DNA of 13,843 nucleotides, taken from the NCBI GenBank assembly GCA_023427085.1, contig JAEZBO010000149.1, forward strand, positions 1-13,843. The letters are read 5' to 3'. The notes below the pieces were generated by a model. It did no database searches and was not told where the DNA came from. It saw only the letters and a program-made list of their open reading frames with translations. This document shows, in pieces, positions 1 to 6,264 of the stretch (position 1 is its first letter; each line of letters opens with the position of its first letter). A program made the translations under genes and the position numbers. This DNA comes from Pseudomonadota bacterium (lineage in GTDB: Bacteria; Pseudomonadota; Gammaproteobacteria; Burkholderiales; Burkholderiaceae_B).

Positions 1-44
1 TTTCGCCTTTGTGTCGGGGGCTCGGAGATGTGTATAAGCTACAG
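1..44 (+). other. Nextera i7/Read 2 adapter remnant (non-biological)
   Basis: Positions 11-44 match the Illumina Nextera Read 2 transposase adapter at 30 of 34 bases by eye; mismatches are at 13, 17, 39 and 40. Positions 26-44 are the 19-bp Tn5 mosaic end (AGATGTGTATAAG at 26-38, then ACAG at 41-44). Positions 3-10 (TCGCCTTT) differ by one base from the i7 index N701 as it is written in the adapter oligo, and index then Read 2 sequence is the order in that oligo. The adapter layout is recalled knowledge. I infer untrimmed, error-containing adapter at a contig end. The rluC reading frame happens to stay open through it, so a gene caller would produce a false N-terminus starting at the TTG at position 9. 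Confidence 0.93.
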
Positions 45-992
45 GCGCCGGCCCGCCAACCCGCGCCGGCGCCTGCCGTGCGGCTGGTCGAGGTATCGGC
101 CGAGTACGACGGCCAGCGGCTCGACAACTTCCTGTTGCGCGAGTGCAAGGGCGTCCCCAAAAGTCATCTGTACAAGGCCATCCGGGGCGGCGAGGTCCGT
201 ATCAACAAGGGCCGCTGCCAGGCCGATACGCGGCTGGCGGCTGGCGACGTGGTGCGCATCCCGCCGCTGCGGCTGCCCGACCCCGGCGCGCCCAAGCCGG
301 TGCCGCGCAGCGAATTTCCCATCGTGTTCGAGGACGACGCGCTGCTGGTGATCGACAAGCCGGCCGGCATCGCCGTGCATGGCGGCAGCGGCGTGTCCTT
401 CGGTGTCATCGAGCAGTTGCGCGCGGCGCGGCCGGGCCAGCCGTTTCTCGAGCTGGTGCACCGGCTCGACCGCGAGACCTCGGGCCTGCTGATGCTGGCC
501 AAGAACCGCCGCGCGCTGCTGGCGCTGCACGAGATGCTGCGCGAGGGCAAGGGGCAAAAACACTATTACGCGCTGGTCGAGGGCGATTGGGTCAACGACC
601 GCCAGCACGTGCGCCTGCCGCTGCTCAAATGGACCACCCGCAGCGGCGAGCGCCGCGTGCGGGTCGACGAGGCCGGCCAGTCCGCGCACACCATCGTCAC
701 GCTGCAGCAACGCTACGGCGCCTACAGTCTGGTCGATGCGGAACTGCGCACCGGCCGCACCCATCAGATCCGGGTGCACCTGTCGGCCAGCGGCTTTCCG
801 ATCGTCGGCGACGACAAATACGGCCGCGACGAGACCCGCGAGGCGTTCGCGCGCCAGGGCTTCGCCCGCATGTTCCTGCATGCGCACCGGCTCGACATCG
901 ACCACCCGCTCGGCGCGGGCAAACTGTCCCTGCAAGCCCCGCTGCCGCCGGCATGCCAGGCCTTGCTCGACAAACTGGAGAAAACGGGATGA
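45..992 (+). CDS. rluC: Ribosomal large subunit pseudouridine synthase C, 5'-truncated
   Basis: RluC isomerises uridines to pseudouridine in 23S rRNA (positions 955, 2504 and 2580 in E. coli). The visible part is 315 residues, numbered here from position 45. An S4 RNA-binding domain covers about residues 20-80 (YDGQRLDNFL, then GEVRINKGR). The RluA-type catalytic domain follows, with the signature HRLDRETSGLLMLAKN; D142 (bases 468-470) is the expected catalytic aspartate. The downstream motif GRTHQIRVHLS is also typical. Length is close to the family norm, so only a short N-terminal piece is missing; it was cut off where adapter sequence begins. The true start codon is not in the window. The stop overlaps the next gene's ATG in an ATGA, indicating a shared transcript. 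RluC is favoured over RluD by the S4 region and the betaproteobacterial gene context. Confidence 0.93.
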   Translation, partial: APARQPAPAPAVRLVEVSAEYDGQRLDNFLLRECKGVPKSHLYKAIRGGEVRINKGRCQADTRLAAGDVVRIPPLRLPDPGAPKPVPRSEFPIVFEDDALLVIDKPAGIAVHGGSGVSFGVIEQLRAARPGQPFLELVHRLDRETSGLLMLAKNRRALLALHEMLREGKGQKHYYALVEGDWVNDRQHVRLPLLKWTTRSGERRVRVDEAGQSAHTIVTLQQRYGAYSLVDAELRTGRTHQIRVHLSASGFPIVGDDKYGRDETREAFARQGFARMFLHAHRLDIDHPLGAGKLSLQAPLPPACQALLDKLEKTG

Positions 993-1645
993 ATTACGGC
1001 GTCGTAGTATTCGATTGGGACGGAACCCTGATGGATTCCACCCATAGCATCGTCGCCGCCATCCAGGCCGCCTGCCGCGATCTCGACCTGCCGGTGCCGT
1101 CGGTCTCGACCGCCAGCTGGGTGATCGGCCTGTCGCTCGAGAGCGCGCTGCGCAAGGCGGTGCCCGAACTCACGCCGAGCCTGCTGCCACGCTTTCTCGA
1201 GCGCTACCGGATCCACTATCTCACCCGCGATCCCGAGCTGCGGCTGTTCGAAGGCATTCCGGGCCTGCTCGACGACCTGGCCGAGCGCAACATCCGGCTG
1301 GCGGTCGCCACCGGCAAGAGCCGGGTCGGCCTGGACCGCGTGCTGGCCGCCACCGGCCTGGGGCCGCGTTTCGAGATCACGCGCTGCGCCGACGAGTCGT
1401 TCAGCAAGCCGCATCCGGCCATGCTGCAGGAGATCATGCAGGAGCTCGACGTCGAGCCGGCGCGCATGCTGATGATCGGCGACACCTCGCACGATCTGCA
1501 GATGGCCATCAACGCCGGCGTGCACGGCCTGGGCGTGACCTACGGCGCCCATCCGCCCAAGGATCTCGAGGCCTGTCAGCCGCAGGGCATCGTGCACGAT
1601 GTGGCCGGACTGCGCGACTGGCTGCTTCCGCGGGTGGCGGCCTAG
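989..1645 (+). CDS. HAD-family (subclass IA) phosphatase, Gph-like
   Basis: This is a 218-residue cytoplasmic haloacid-dehalogenase-superfamily hydrolase. All four motifs are visible: FDWDGTLMDS with nucleophile D9 and acid/base D11, T108 in VATGKSR, K140 in FSKPHP, and D165/D169 in MIGDTSHDLQMA. The span between motifs I and II fits a C1-type helical cap, as in phosphoglycolate phosphatases. The ATG overlaps the rluC stop by 4 bp, and TGGAG at 976-980 lies 8 bases upstream, so translation is probably coupled to rluC. A HAD gene directly after rluC is common in betaproteobacteria. The substrate cannot be read from the sequence. Phosphoglycolate is one possibility, but the gph symbol usually belongs to another locus in these bacteria, so none is given. 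The 172 bases after it hold no gene. Confidence 0.88.
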   Translation: MNYGVVVFDWDGTLMDSTHSIVAAIQAACRDLDLPVPSVSTASWVIGLSLESALRKAVPELTPSLLPRFLERYRIHYLTRDPELRLFEGIPGLLDDLAERNIRLAVATGKSRVGLDRVLAATGLGPRFEITRCADESFSKPHPAMLQEIMQELDVEPARMLMIGDTSHDLQMAINAGVHGLGVTYGAHPPKDLEACQPQGIVHDVAGLRDWLLPRVAA

Positions 1646-1750
1646 CGGCCGGGCCGCGCGCCAGGCGGTCCAGCGGCCAGGGCCGGCGGTCCGGCGGTCG
1701 GGTGTTTCGCCAGCCGCGACGCAACGCCGGGGAACGTCCGCGCCGCGAGC

Positions 1751-1780
1751 CTGTCCAACCGCGAACGTCGGGTATAGAAT
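1751..1780 (+). promoter_or_regulatory. Possible sigma70 promoter for msrPQ
   Basis: The non-coding gap 1646-1817 ends with TATAGAAT at 1773-1780, which can be read as a -10 box (TATAGA or TAGAAT). The best -35 candidate is a weak CTGTCC at 1751-1756, 16-18 bases upstream. The -10 is AT-rich against a strongly GC-rich background and lies about 40 bases before the msrP start. The -35 is poor, so the call depends mainly on the -10 and its position. The rest of the gap is GC-rich, with imperfect repeats of GGTCC/CGGTC around 1665-1700. Confidence 0.4.
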
Positions 1781-1817
1781 CCGAACGACCGGTCGCCAGT
1801 GCGCCAGGAGTCCCGCG

Positions 1818-2789
1818 ATGCCGAAGCTCAAGATCCCGGCCATAGCGCCGTCCGAAATCACCCCCGCCGAGGTCTGGCAGTCGCGCCGGCAGTGGATCGC
1901 CCAGGCGGGCGCCGCCGCCGCATTGATGGGCATGCCGGGCTGGGCCCAACGCCAGGCCTTCGCCGCCCCGGCCGACGGGCTGGCGGCCTTGCCAGGCCAG
2001 CCCGACAAGCGCTTTGTCGTGATGGATCCGGTGACGCCGGAATCCGACGTCACCAGCTACAACAACTACTACGAGTTCGGCACCGACAAGAGCGACCCGG
2101 TGCGCCACGCGTCGGCGCTGCAGATCGATCCGTGGGCCATCAAGGTCGAGGGCGAGGCCGCCAAGCCGCGCAGCTTCGCGCTCGAAGACCTGCTCAAGCT
2201 CGCGCCGATGCAAGAGCGCGTCTACCGCCTGCGCTGCGTCGAGGGCTGGTCGATGGTGATCCCGTGGGTCGGCTACTCGCTGTCCGAACTGCTCAAGCAG
2301 GTCGATCCGACCGGCAACGCCAAATACGTCGAGTTCGTCACCGTGGTGCAGCGCGACAACATGCGCGGGCTGCGCACGCCGGTGCTCGATTGGCCTTACA
2401 CCGAAGTGCTGCGCATGGACGAAGCCATGCATCCGCTGACGATGCTGGTGTTCGGCGTCTACGGCAAGGTGCTGCCCAAGCAGAACGGCGCGCCGGTGCG
2501 GCTGGCGGTGCCCTGGAAATACGGCTTCAAGTCGGCCAAATCCATCGTCACGATCCGCCTGCACGAACAGCAGCCCAAGAGTGCCTGGATGCGCGCCGCG
2601 CCGCACGAATACGGCTTCTACGCCAACGTCAATCCCGAGGTCGCGCATCCGCGCTGGAGCCAGGCCACCGAGCGCCGTATCGGCGAGGGCGGCTTCTTTG
2701 CCCCCAAGCGCAAGACGCTGATGTTCAACGGCTACGCCGACCAGGTCGCCTCGCTGTATCAGGGCCTGGACCTGAGGGCCAACTATTGA
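1818..2789 (+). CDS. msrP: Periplasmic methionine sulfoxide reductase, molybdopterin subunit
   Basis: MsrP (formerly YedY) reduces methionine sulfoxide in oxidised periplasmic proteins, using a molybdopterin cofactor and electrons from MsrQ. The 323-residue protein starts with a Tat signal: an unusually long polar n-region, then SRRQWI with the twin arginines R23-R24, a short hydrophobic stretch and a probable cut after FAA near residue 50. The mature part is a sulfite-oxidase-type molybdenum domain. C140 in YRLRCVEGWSM is the expected Mo-coordinating cysteine, and WKYGFKSAKSIV is a family-typical segment. The ATG at 1818 is preceded by AGGAG at 1806-1810. Longer readings of the frame run into non-coding sequence without a signal peptide. 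The stop overlaps the msrQ start, as expected for this two-gene system. A role in repair after oxidative or hypochlorous stress is known for the family, not shown here. Confidence 0.95.
   Translation: MPKLKIPAIAPSEITPAEVWQSRRQWIAQAGAAAALMGMPGWAQRQAFAAPADGLAALPGQPDKRFVVMDPVTPESDVTSYNNYYEFGTDKSDPVRHASALQIDPWAIKVEGEAAKPRSFALEDLLKLAPMQERVYRLRCVEGWSMVIPWVGYSLSELLKQVDPTGNAKYVEFVTVVQRDNMRGLRTPVLDWPYTEVLRMDEAMHPLTMLVFGVYGKVLPKQNGAPVRLAVPWKYGFKSAKSIVTIRLHEQQPKSAWMRAAPHEYGFYANVNPEVAHPRWSQATERRIGEGGFFAPKRKTLMFNGYADQVASLYQGLDLRANY
2774..2777 (+). promoter_or_regulatory. Ribosome binding site supporting a TTG start for msrQ
   Basis: GAGG at 2774-2777, inside the last msrP codons, lies 8 bases before the TTG at 2786. 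No ATG or GTG is available near the N-terminal end of the MsrQ homology. This site therefore favours TTG with a 4-bp TTGA overlap with the msrP stop. Confidence 0.5.
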
Positions 2790-3412
2790 AGCTGGCCCTG
2801 AGCGCCCGCGACGTCGGCCGCCTCAAGCCCGCGGTCTTCGCGCTCGGGTTGCTGCCGCTGCTGCGCTGGATCTGGCTGGGCTGGCAGGACCAGCTCGGTG
2901 TCAATCCGATCGAGTTCCTGACGCGCTCGTCGGGCACCTGGACGCTGGTCTGTCTGCTGGTGACGCTGGCGATCACGCCGGTACGGCGGCTGCTGGGCGC
3001 GCCGGCACTGGTGCGGCTGCGCCGCATGTGCGGGCTGTTCACGTTTTTCTACGCCAGTCTGCACATGCTGAGCTGGGCCTGGTGGGACCAGGGCCTGAGC
3101 CTGCCGGCGATGTGGGCCGACTTCCTGCAACGGCCGTTCGTGACGGTCGGGCTGAGCGCCTTCTTCATGCTGTTGCTGCTGGCGCTGACCTCGACGCAGG
3201 GCTGGATGCGACGGCTCGGGCCGCGCTGGCAGCAGCTGCACCGGTTGATCTACCTGATCGGCGTGCTGGCGATCGTGCACTACTGGCTGCATAAGGCCGG
3301 CAAGAACGATTACACCGAGGTCTGGCTCTATGGTGGCGTGATGGCGCTGCTGCTGGGCTGGCGCGTGCTGGCCTGGTGGCGCGGGCGTGCCCGGGCAGCG
3401 CCGGTAAGTTAA
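2786..3412 (+). CDS. msrQ: MsrPQ haem-binding membrane subunit
   Basis: MsrQ (formerly YedZ) is an inner-membrane haem b protein that passes electrons from the respiratory chain or flavin reductase to periplasmic MsrP. The 208-residue protein has about six hydrophobic helices, from FALGLLPLLRWIWLG near residues 15-29 through a ferric-reductase-like core to VMALLLGWRVLAWW near the C-terminus. Histidines in ASLHMLSWAW, QQLHRLIYL and IVHYWLHKAGK sit where family members bind haem. The second helix is followed by the typical VRRLLG and LVRLRRMCGL loop. The TTG start is chosen because it overlaps the msrP stop, has a GAGG upstream and gives the normal family length. A CTG at 2792 would be less usual. 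Together with msrP it should form one operon. Confidence 0.92.
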   Translation: MKLALSARDVGRLKPAVFALGLLPLLRWIWLGWQDQLGVNPIEFLTRSSGTWTLVCLLVTLAITPVRRLLGAPALVRLRRMCGLFTFFYASLHMLSWAWWDQGLSLPAMWADFLQRPFVTVGLSAFFMLLLLALTSTQGWMRRLGPRWQQLHRLIYLIGVLAIVHYWLHKAGKNDYTEVWLYGGVMALLLGWRVLAWWRGRARAAPVS

Positions 3413-3429
3413 GCTTGCGTCCTTCGCGC

Positions 3430-3443
3430 CCGGCGCGCGCCGG
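3430..3443. repeat. 14-bp GC palindrome between msrQ and benE
   Basis: CCGGCGCGCGCCGG is a perfect palindrome 17 bases after the msrQ stop. It could form a stem in RNA, but no T-run follows, so it is not a standard intrinsic terminator. In such GC-rich DNA it may be chance. The rest of the 81-base gap shows no clear promoter for benE. Confidence 0.35.
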
Positions 3444-3493
3444 CATCGCCGCGTCGCCGGCCACGGGCGCTTCCTGTCTGCAGACTTCGCACC

Positions 3494-4690
3494 ATGTCGC
3501 AAGCCACGCCGCCGCTGCCGCGCGCGCCGATCCGCCTCGGCGATTTTTCGCTGTCTTCCTTCGTCGCCGGTTTTGTCTGCGTGCTGGTCGGCTTCACCAG
3601 CTCGGCGGTCATCGTGTTCCAGGCCGCGCAGGCCAGCGGCGCCGGGCCGGCCGAGACCGCCTCGTGGATCTGGGCATTGGGCCTGGGTTGCGGGCTGACC
3701 AGCATCGGGCTGGCGCTGCGCTACCGCCAGCCCATCGTCACCGCCTGGTCGACGCCGGGCGCGGCGCTGCTGGCCGCGTCCTCGATGGGGCTGACGCTGC
3801 CGCAGGCCACCGGCGCCTTCATCGTGGTCGGCGCGCTGATCCTGCTATGCGGCCTGACCCGCGGCTTCGAGCGCGCCATGGGGCGCATTCCGCTGCCACT
3901 GGCGGCGGCCATGCTGGCGGGGGTGCTGCTGCGCTTCGGCCTGGACGTGTTCGTGGCGATGCAGAGCCAGTACCTGTTGGTGCTGGCGATGTTCGTGCTG
4001 TACCTGCTCGGCCGCCGCGCCTGGCCACGTTACGCGGTGCTGGGCGCGCTGCTGGCCGGTGTGCTGGTGGCCGGCACGCAAGGGCAATTGCACCTCGGAC
4101 AGGTGCAGGCCCGGCTGGCCGTGCCGGTGTTCACGGCGCCCGAGTTTTCATGGGAAGTGCTGATCGGCGTCGCGCTGCCGCTGTTCGTCGTGACGATGGC
4201 CTCGCAGAATGTGCCGGGCGTGGCCACGCTGCGCGCCTCGGGCTATGACGCGCCGGTCTCGCCGCTGATTTCGTGGTGCGGACTGGCGACCGTGGTGCTT
4301 GCGCCCTTCGGCGGTTTCAGCATCAATCTGGCGGCCATCACCGCGGCGATCTGCATGGGGCCGGAAGCGCATGCCGACCGCGACAAGCGCTACACCGCCG
4401 CGGTGGCCGCCGGCCTGTTCTATCTGGCGATCGGTCTGTTCGGCGCGACGCTGGTCGCGCTGCTGGCGGCGTTTCCGCAAGAGCTGGTGGCTGCCATCGC
4501 CGGGCTGGCGCTGCTCAACACCATCGGCGGTGGGCTGGCGACCGCGATGCACGACGAAAGCCGCCGCGAGCCGGCACTGATCACCTTCCTGGTCACCGCC
4601 TCGGGCGTCACCCTGCTGGGTATCGGCTCGGCCTTCTGGGGGCTGGTCGCCGGGGCGCTGGCGATGCTGGTGCTGCGCTACCGCAAGTAG
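3494..4690 (+). CDS. benE: BenE-family benzoate/proton symporter
   Basis: This 398-residue inner-membrane protein is hydrophobic nearly throughout, consistent with about 12 helices. The N-terminus, IRLGDFSLSSFVAGFVCVLV, followed by GFTSSAVIVFQAA, is typical of BenE transporters. Other family-like segments are AWSTPGAALLA, MASQNVPGVATLRASGY and APFGGFSINLAAITAAICMG. The family relates to the nucleobase-ascorbate transporter fold and imports benzoate with protons. The ATG at 3494 fits the family start, although no convincing Shine-Dalgarno sequence precedes it. No benzoate catabolic gene (benABCD, catABC) is nearby, so the substrate is not supported by context and could be another aromatic acid. 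Its C-terminus converges on amiD with 21 bases between the stops and no obvious terminator. Confidence 0.9.
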   Translation: MSQATPPLPRAPIRLGDFSLSSFVAGFVCVLVGFTSSAVIVFQAAQASGAGPAETASWIWALGLGCGLTSIGLALRYRQPIVTAWSTPGAALLAASSMGLTLPQATGAFIVVGALILLCGLTRGFERAMGRIPLPLAAAMLAGVLLRFGLDVFVAMQSQYLLVLAMFVLYLLGRRAWPRYAVLGALLAGVLVAGTQGQLHLGQVQARLAVPVFTAPEFSWEVLIGVALPLFVVTMASQNVPGVATLRASGYDAPVSPLISWCGLATVVLAPFGGFSINLAAITAAICMGPEAHADRDKRYTAAVAAGLFYLAIGLFGATLVALLAAFPQELVAAIAGLALLNTIGGGLATAMHDESRREPALITFLVTASGVTLLGIGSAFWGLVAGALAMLVLRYRK

Positions 4691-4711
4691 GCACGCCGCC
4701 GGCAGGGGGCC

Positions 4712-5509
4712 TCAGTCGGGCAGGCTCTGCAGGATCGCGGCGCTCTGCGCATCGAAGCGCCCGCTGTAGTCGGCCGGCCGGAAGCGCAGCTGGAACGCCA
4801 CCATCGCCTTGAGGGTCTCCTCGTCGGCGCTGCCGTGCAGCGGCACCGCGTAGCCCAGCCGCGACAACTGCTTCTGGAACCAGGCGATGTCGGGTACGCC
4901 GCGGCTGTCGTACTGGCGCTGCAGGCTGGCGGCGGCGGCCTCGTCGTACCAGCGGCCCCGGCCGGCCTGGGCCAGCCGCTTCCAGGGAAACAAGGGGCCC
5001 GGATCCCATTTGCGGCGCGGCGCGATGTCGCTGTGCGCGACGATGTCGCGGGCATCGATGCCATGGCGCGCGACGATGTCGCGCATCAAGCGGATCAGCG
5101 CATCGATCTGCGCGTCGGGATAGGGGTGCCAGACCGGCTTGCCGTCGGGTCCCGGCGTCCAGCCAGGATTGACGATCTCGATGCCGATCGAGCTGGCGTT
5201 CAGCCAGGTGCGGCCATGCCACTGGCTCTGGCCGGCGTGCCAGGCGTTGCGCTGCTCGTCGACCAGCTGGTAGATGCGCGGCCGGCTGTCGTCGGTGATC
5301 AGATAGTGGCTGCTGACCTGGCCGGTGCTCAGCACCTTGAGCGACTGTGCGGTGCCCGAACCGGTGTAGTGCAGCACCAGGAAACGCACGCGGCTGTTCT
5401 GGCCCTGTGCCTGGATCGACCTGTCGATCTCCAGGCCGCCGGGGCCCGAGCCCGCGCAACCGGCCAACAGCGCCACCGCGGCCAGGCAGGCAGCCAGCCG
5501 CGCGCTCAT
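4712..5509 (-). CDS. amiD: AmiD-like N-acetylmuramoyl-L-alanine amidase lipoprotein
   Basis: This zinc amidase should cut the bond between N-acetylmuramic acid and the stem peptide in peptidoglycan or its turnover fragments. The 265-residue protein begins with a lipoprotein signal ending in the lipobox LLAGC, with C18 as the lipidated residue. The absence of Asp at +2 suggests the outer membrane, as for E. coli AmiD. An Amidase_2 domain spans about residues 40-180. Likely zinc ligands are H47 (LHYTGSG), H159 (AHSDIAP) and D169 (KWDPG), with E111 (GIEIVNPG) as the catalytic candidate. A C-terminal peptidoglycan-binding-like domain covers about residues 185-262. The lipoprotein signal and extra domain separate it from cytoplasmic AmpD. 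Its ATG overlaps the stop of the methyltransferase gene by 4 bp, so it is probably the last gene of that operon. Confidence 0.9.
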   Translation of the reverse strand: MSARLAACLAAVALLAGCAGSGPGGLEIDRSIQAQGQNSRVRFLVLHYTGSGTAQSLKVLSTGQVSSHYLITDDSRPRIYQLVDEQRNAWHAGQSQWHGRTWLNASSIGIEIVNPGWTPGPDGKPVWHPYPDAQIDALIRLMRDIVARHGIDARDIVAHSDIAPRRKWDPGPLFPWKRLAQAGRGRWYDEAAAASLQRQYDSRGVPDIAWFQKQLSRLGYAVPLHGSADEETLKAMVAFQLRFRPADYSGRFDAQSAAILQSLPD

Positions 5510-6264
5510 CGGCCCGCCAAGAACAGAAACAGCGTCGGCAGGCGATCGAGCGCGGGCGCGGCGGACTGCTTCCATTGCGCCACGGTGCGCGTGCGTATCC
5601 ATTCCTGCGGCGTGGTCAGCGCGCGCGCCACGCACAGGCGCGTGTCGCCGCGCAGGCTGGCCAGCAGCGTGGCGAACATGGCGTCGTTGCGGTAGGGGGT
5701 TTCGATCAGCATCTGGGTCTGATTGGCGCGTGCCGAGCTTTGTTCCCAGGCCTTGAGCTGGCGCGCCCGCTCGTCCGGGTTGACCGGCGCATAGCCGTGG
5801 AAGGCGAAGCGCTGGCCGTCCAGGCCGCTGGCCATCAGGCCCAGCAGCAGCGACGAGGGGCCGACCCACGGGCGCACGGTGGCCCCCATGCGATGGGCGA
5901 TCTCGACCACCCGCGCGCCCGGATCGGCCACGGCCGGGCAGCCGGCCTCGGACACCAGGCCGATCTCGCGGCCGGCCTTGAGCGGCGCCAGCCAGTCGCT
6001 CATCTGTTGCGGCGTGCTGCGCGCGTCCAGCGTGTGGATCTGGATCTCCTGCAGCGGCCTGACGGTGCCGGCCAGCTTCAGGAAGGCGCGGGCGGTCTTG
6101 GCGTTTTCGGCGATGTAGAGATCCAGGCGGCCGGCCAGCTCGCGCACCTCTTGCGGCAGCCAGCGTTCGATCGGCGACTCGCCCAGGCCCACCGGGATCA
6201 GGTGCAGCGCGGCGGCGCCGGGGGCTGGCTGCGGCGCCGGCGTGGCGGCTTCGTCTCGGCTCAT
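5506..6264 (-). CDS. RsmI-like SAM-dependent methyltransferase, target unknown
   Basis: This 252-residue protein belongs to the tetrapyrrole-methylase-like superfamily that includes RsmI, which 2'-O-methylates C1402 of 16S rRNA. Corresponding segments are LHLIPVGLGESP (residues 20-31, first strand), YIAENAKTARAFL (50-62), VSEAGCPAVADPG (104-116, SAM-pocket loop), FAFHGYAPVNPDERARQL and MLIETPYRND. The aligned regions differ clearly from canonical RsmI: GLGESP replaces the usual P-I-G-N type motif, AENAKT replaces AEDTR and VSEAGCP replaces VSDAGTP. I therefore read it as the paralogue common next to maf in betaproteobacteria, not RsmI itself. It is probably cytoplasmic and SAM-dependent; an RNA target is an inference. 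AGGA lies 6 bases upstream of the ATG, and the gene overlaps both neighbours by 4 bp. The first 17 residues are Ala/Pro-rich and outside the conserved fold. Confidence 0.85.
   Translation of the reverse strand: MSRDEAATPAPQPAPGAAALHLIPVGLGESPIERWLPQEVRELAGRLDLYIAENAKTARAFLKLAGTVRPLQEIQIHTLDARSTPQQMSDWLAPLKAGREIGLVSEAGCPAVADPGARVVEIAHRMGATVRPWVGPSSLLLGLMASGLDGQRFAFHGYAPVNPDERARQLKAWEQSSARANQTQMLIETPYRNDAMFATLLASLRGDTRLCVARALTTPQEWIRTRTVAQWKQSAAPALDRLPTLFLFLAGR

Noticed and set aside
26..44. Tn5/IS50 mosaic end as sign of a real transposon insertion
   Set aside because: The match continues outward into the Read 2 adapter and an i7 index, not into IS50 sequence, so library preparation explains it better.
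989..1645. Assigning phosphoglycolate phosphatase (gph)
   Set aside because: HAD motifs are clear but give no substrate, and gph is normally at a different locus in betaproteobacteria.
1599..1817. Longer N-terminus for msrP
   Set aside because: The added residues come from a GC-rich gap, would bury the Tat signal deep inside the protein and bypass the AGGAG-supported ATG at 1818.
4835..5695. Plus-strand open frame across the amiD region
   Set aside because: The minus strand encodes the complete zinc amidase with lipobox; the plus frame is compositionally a shadow and spans the junction of two real genes.
5506..6264. Assigning the symbol rsmI
   Set aside because: Several conserved RsmI motifs are altered and the gene context is that of the maf-linked paralogue.
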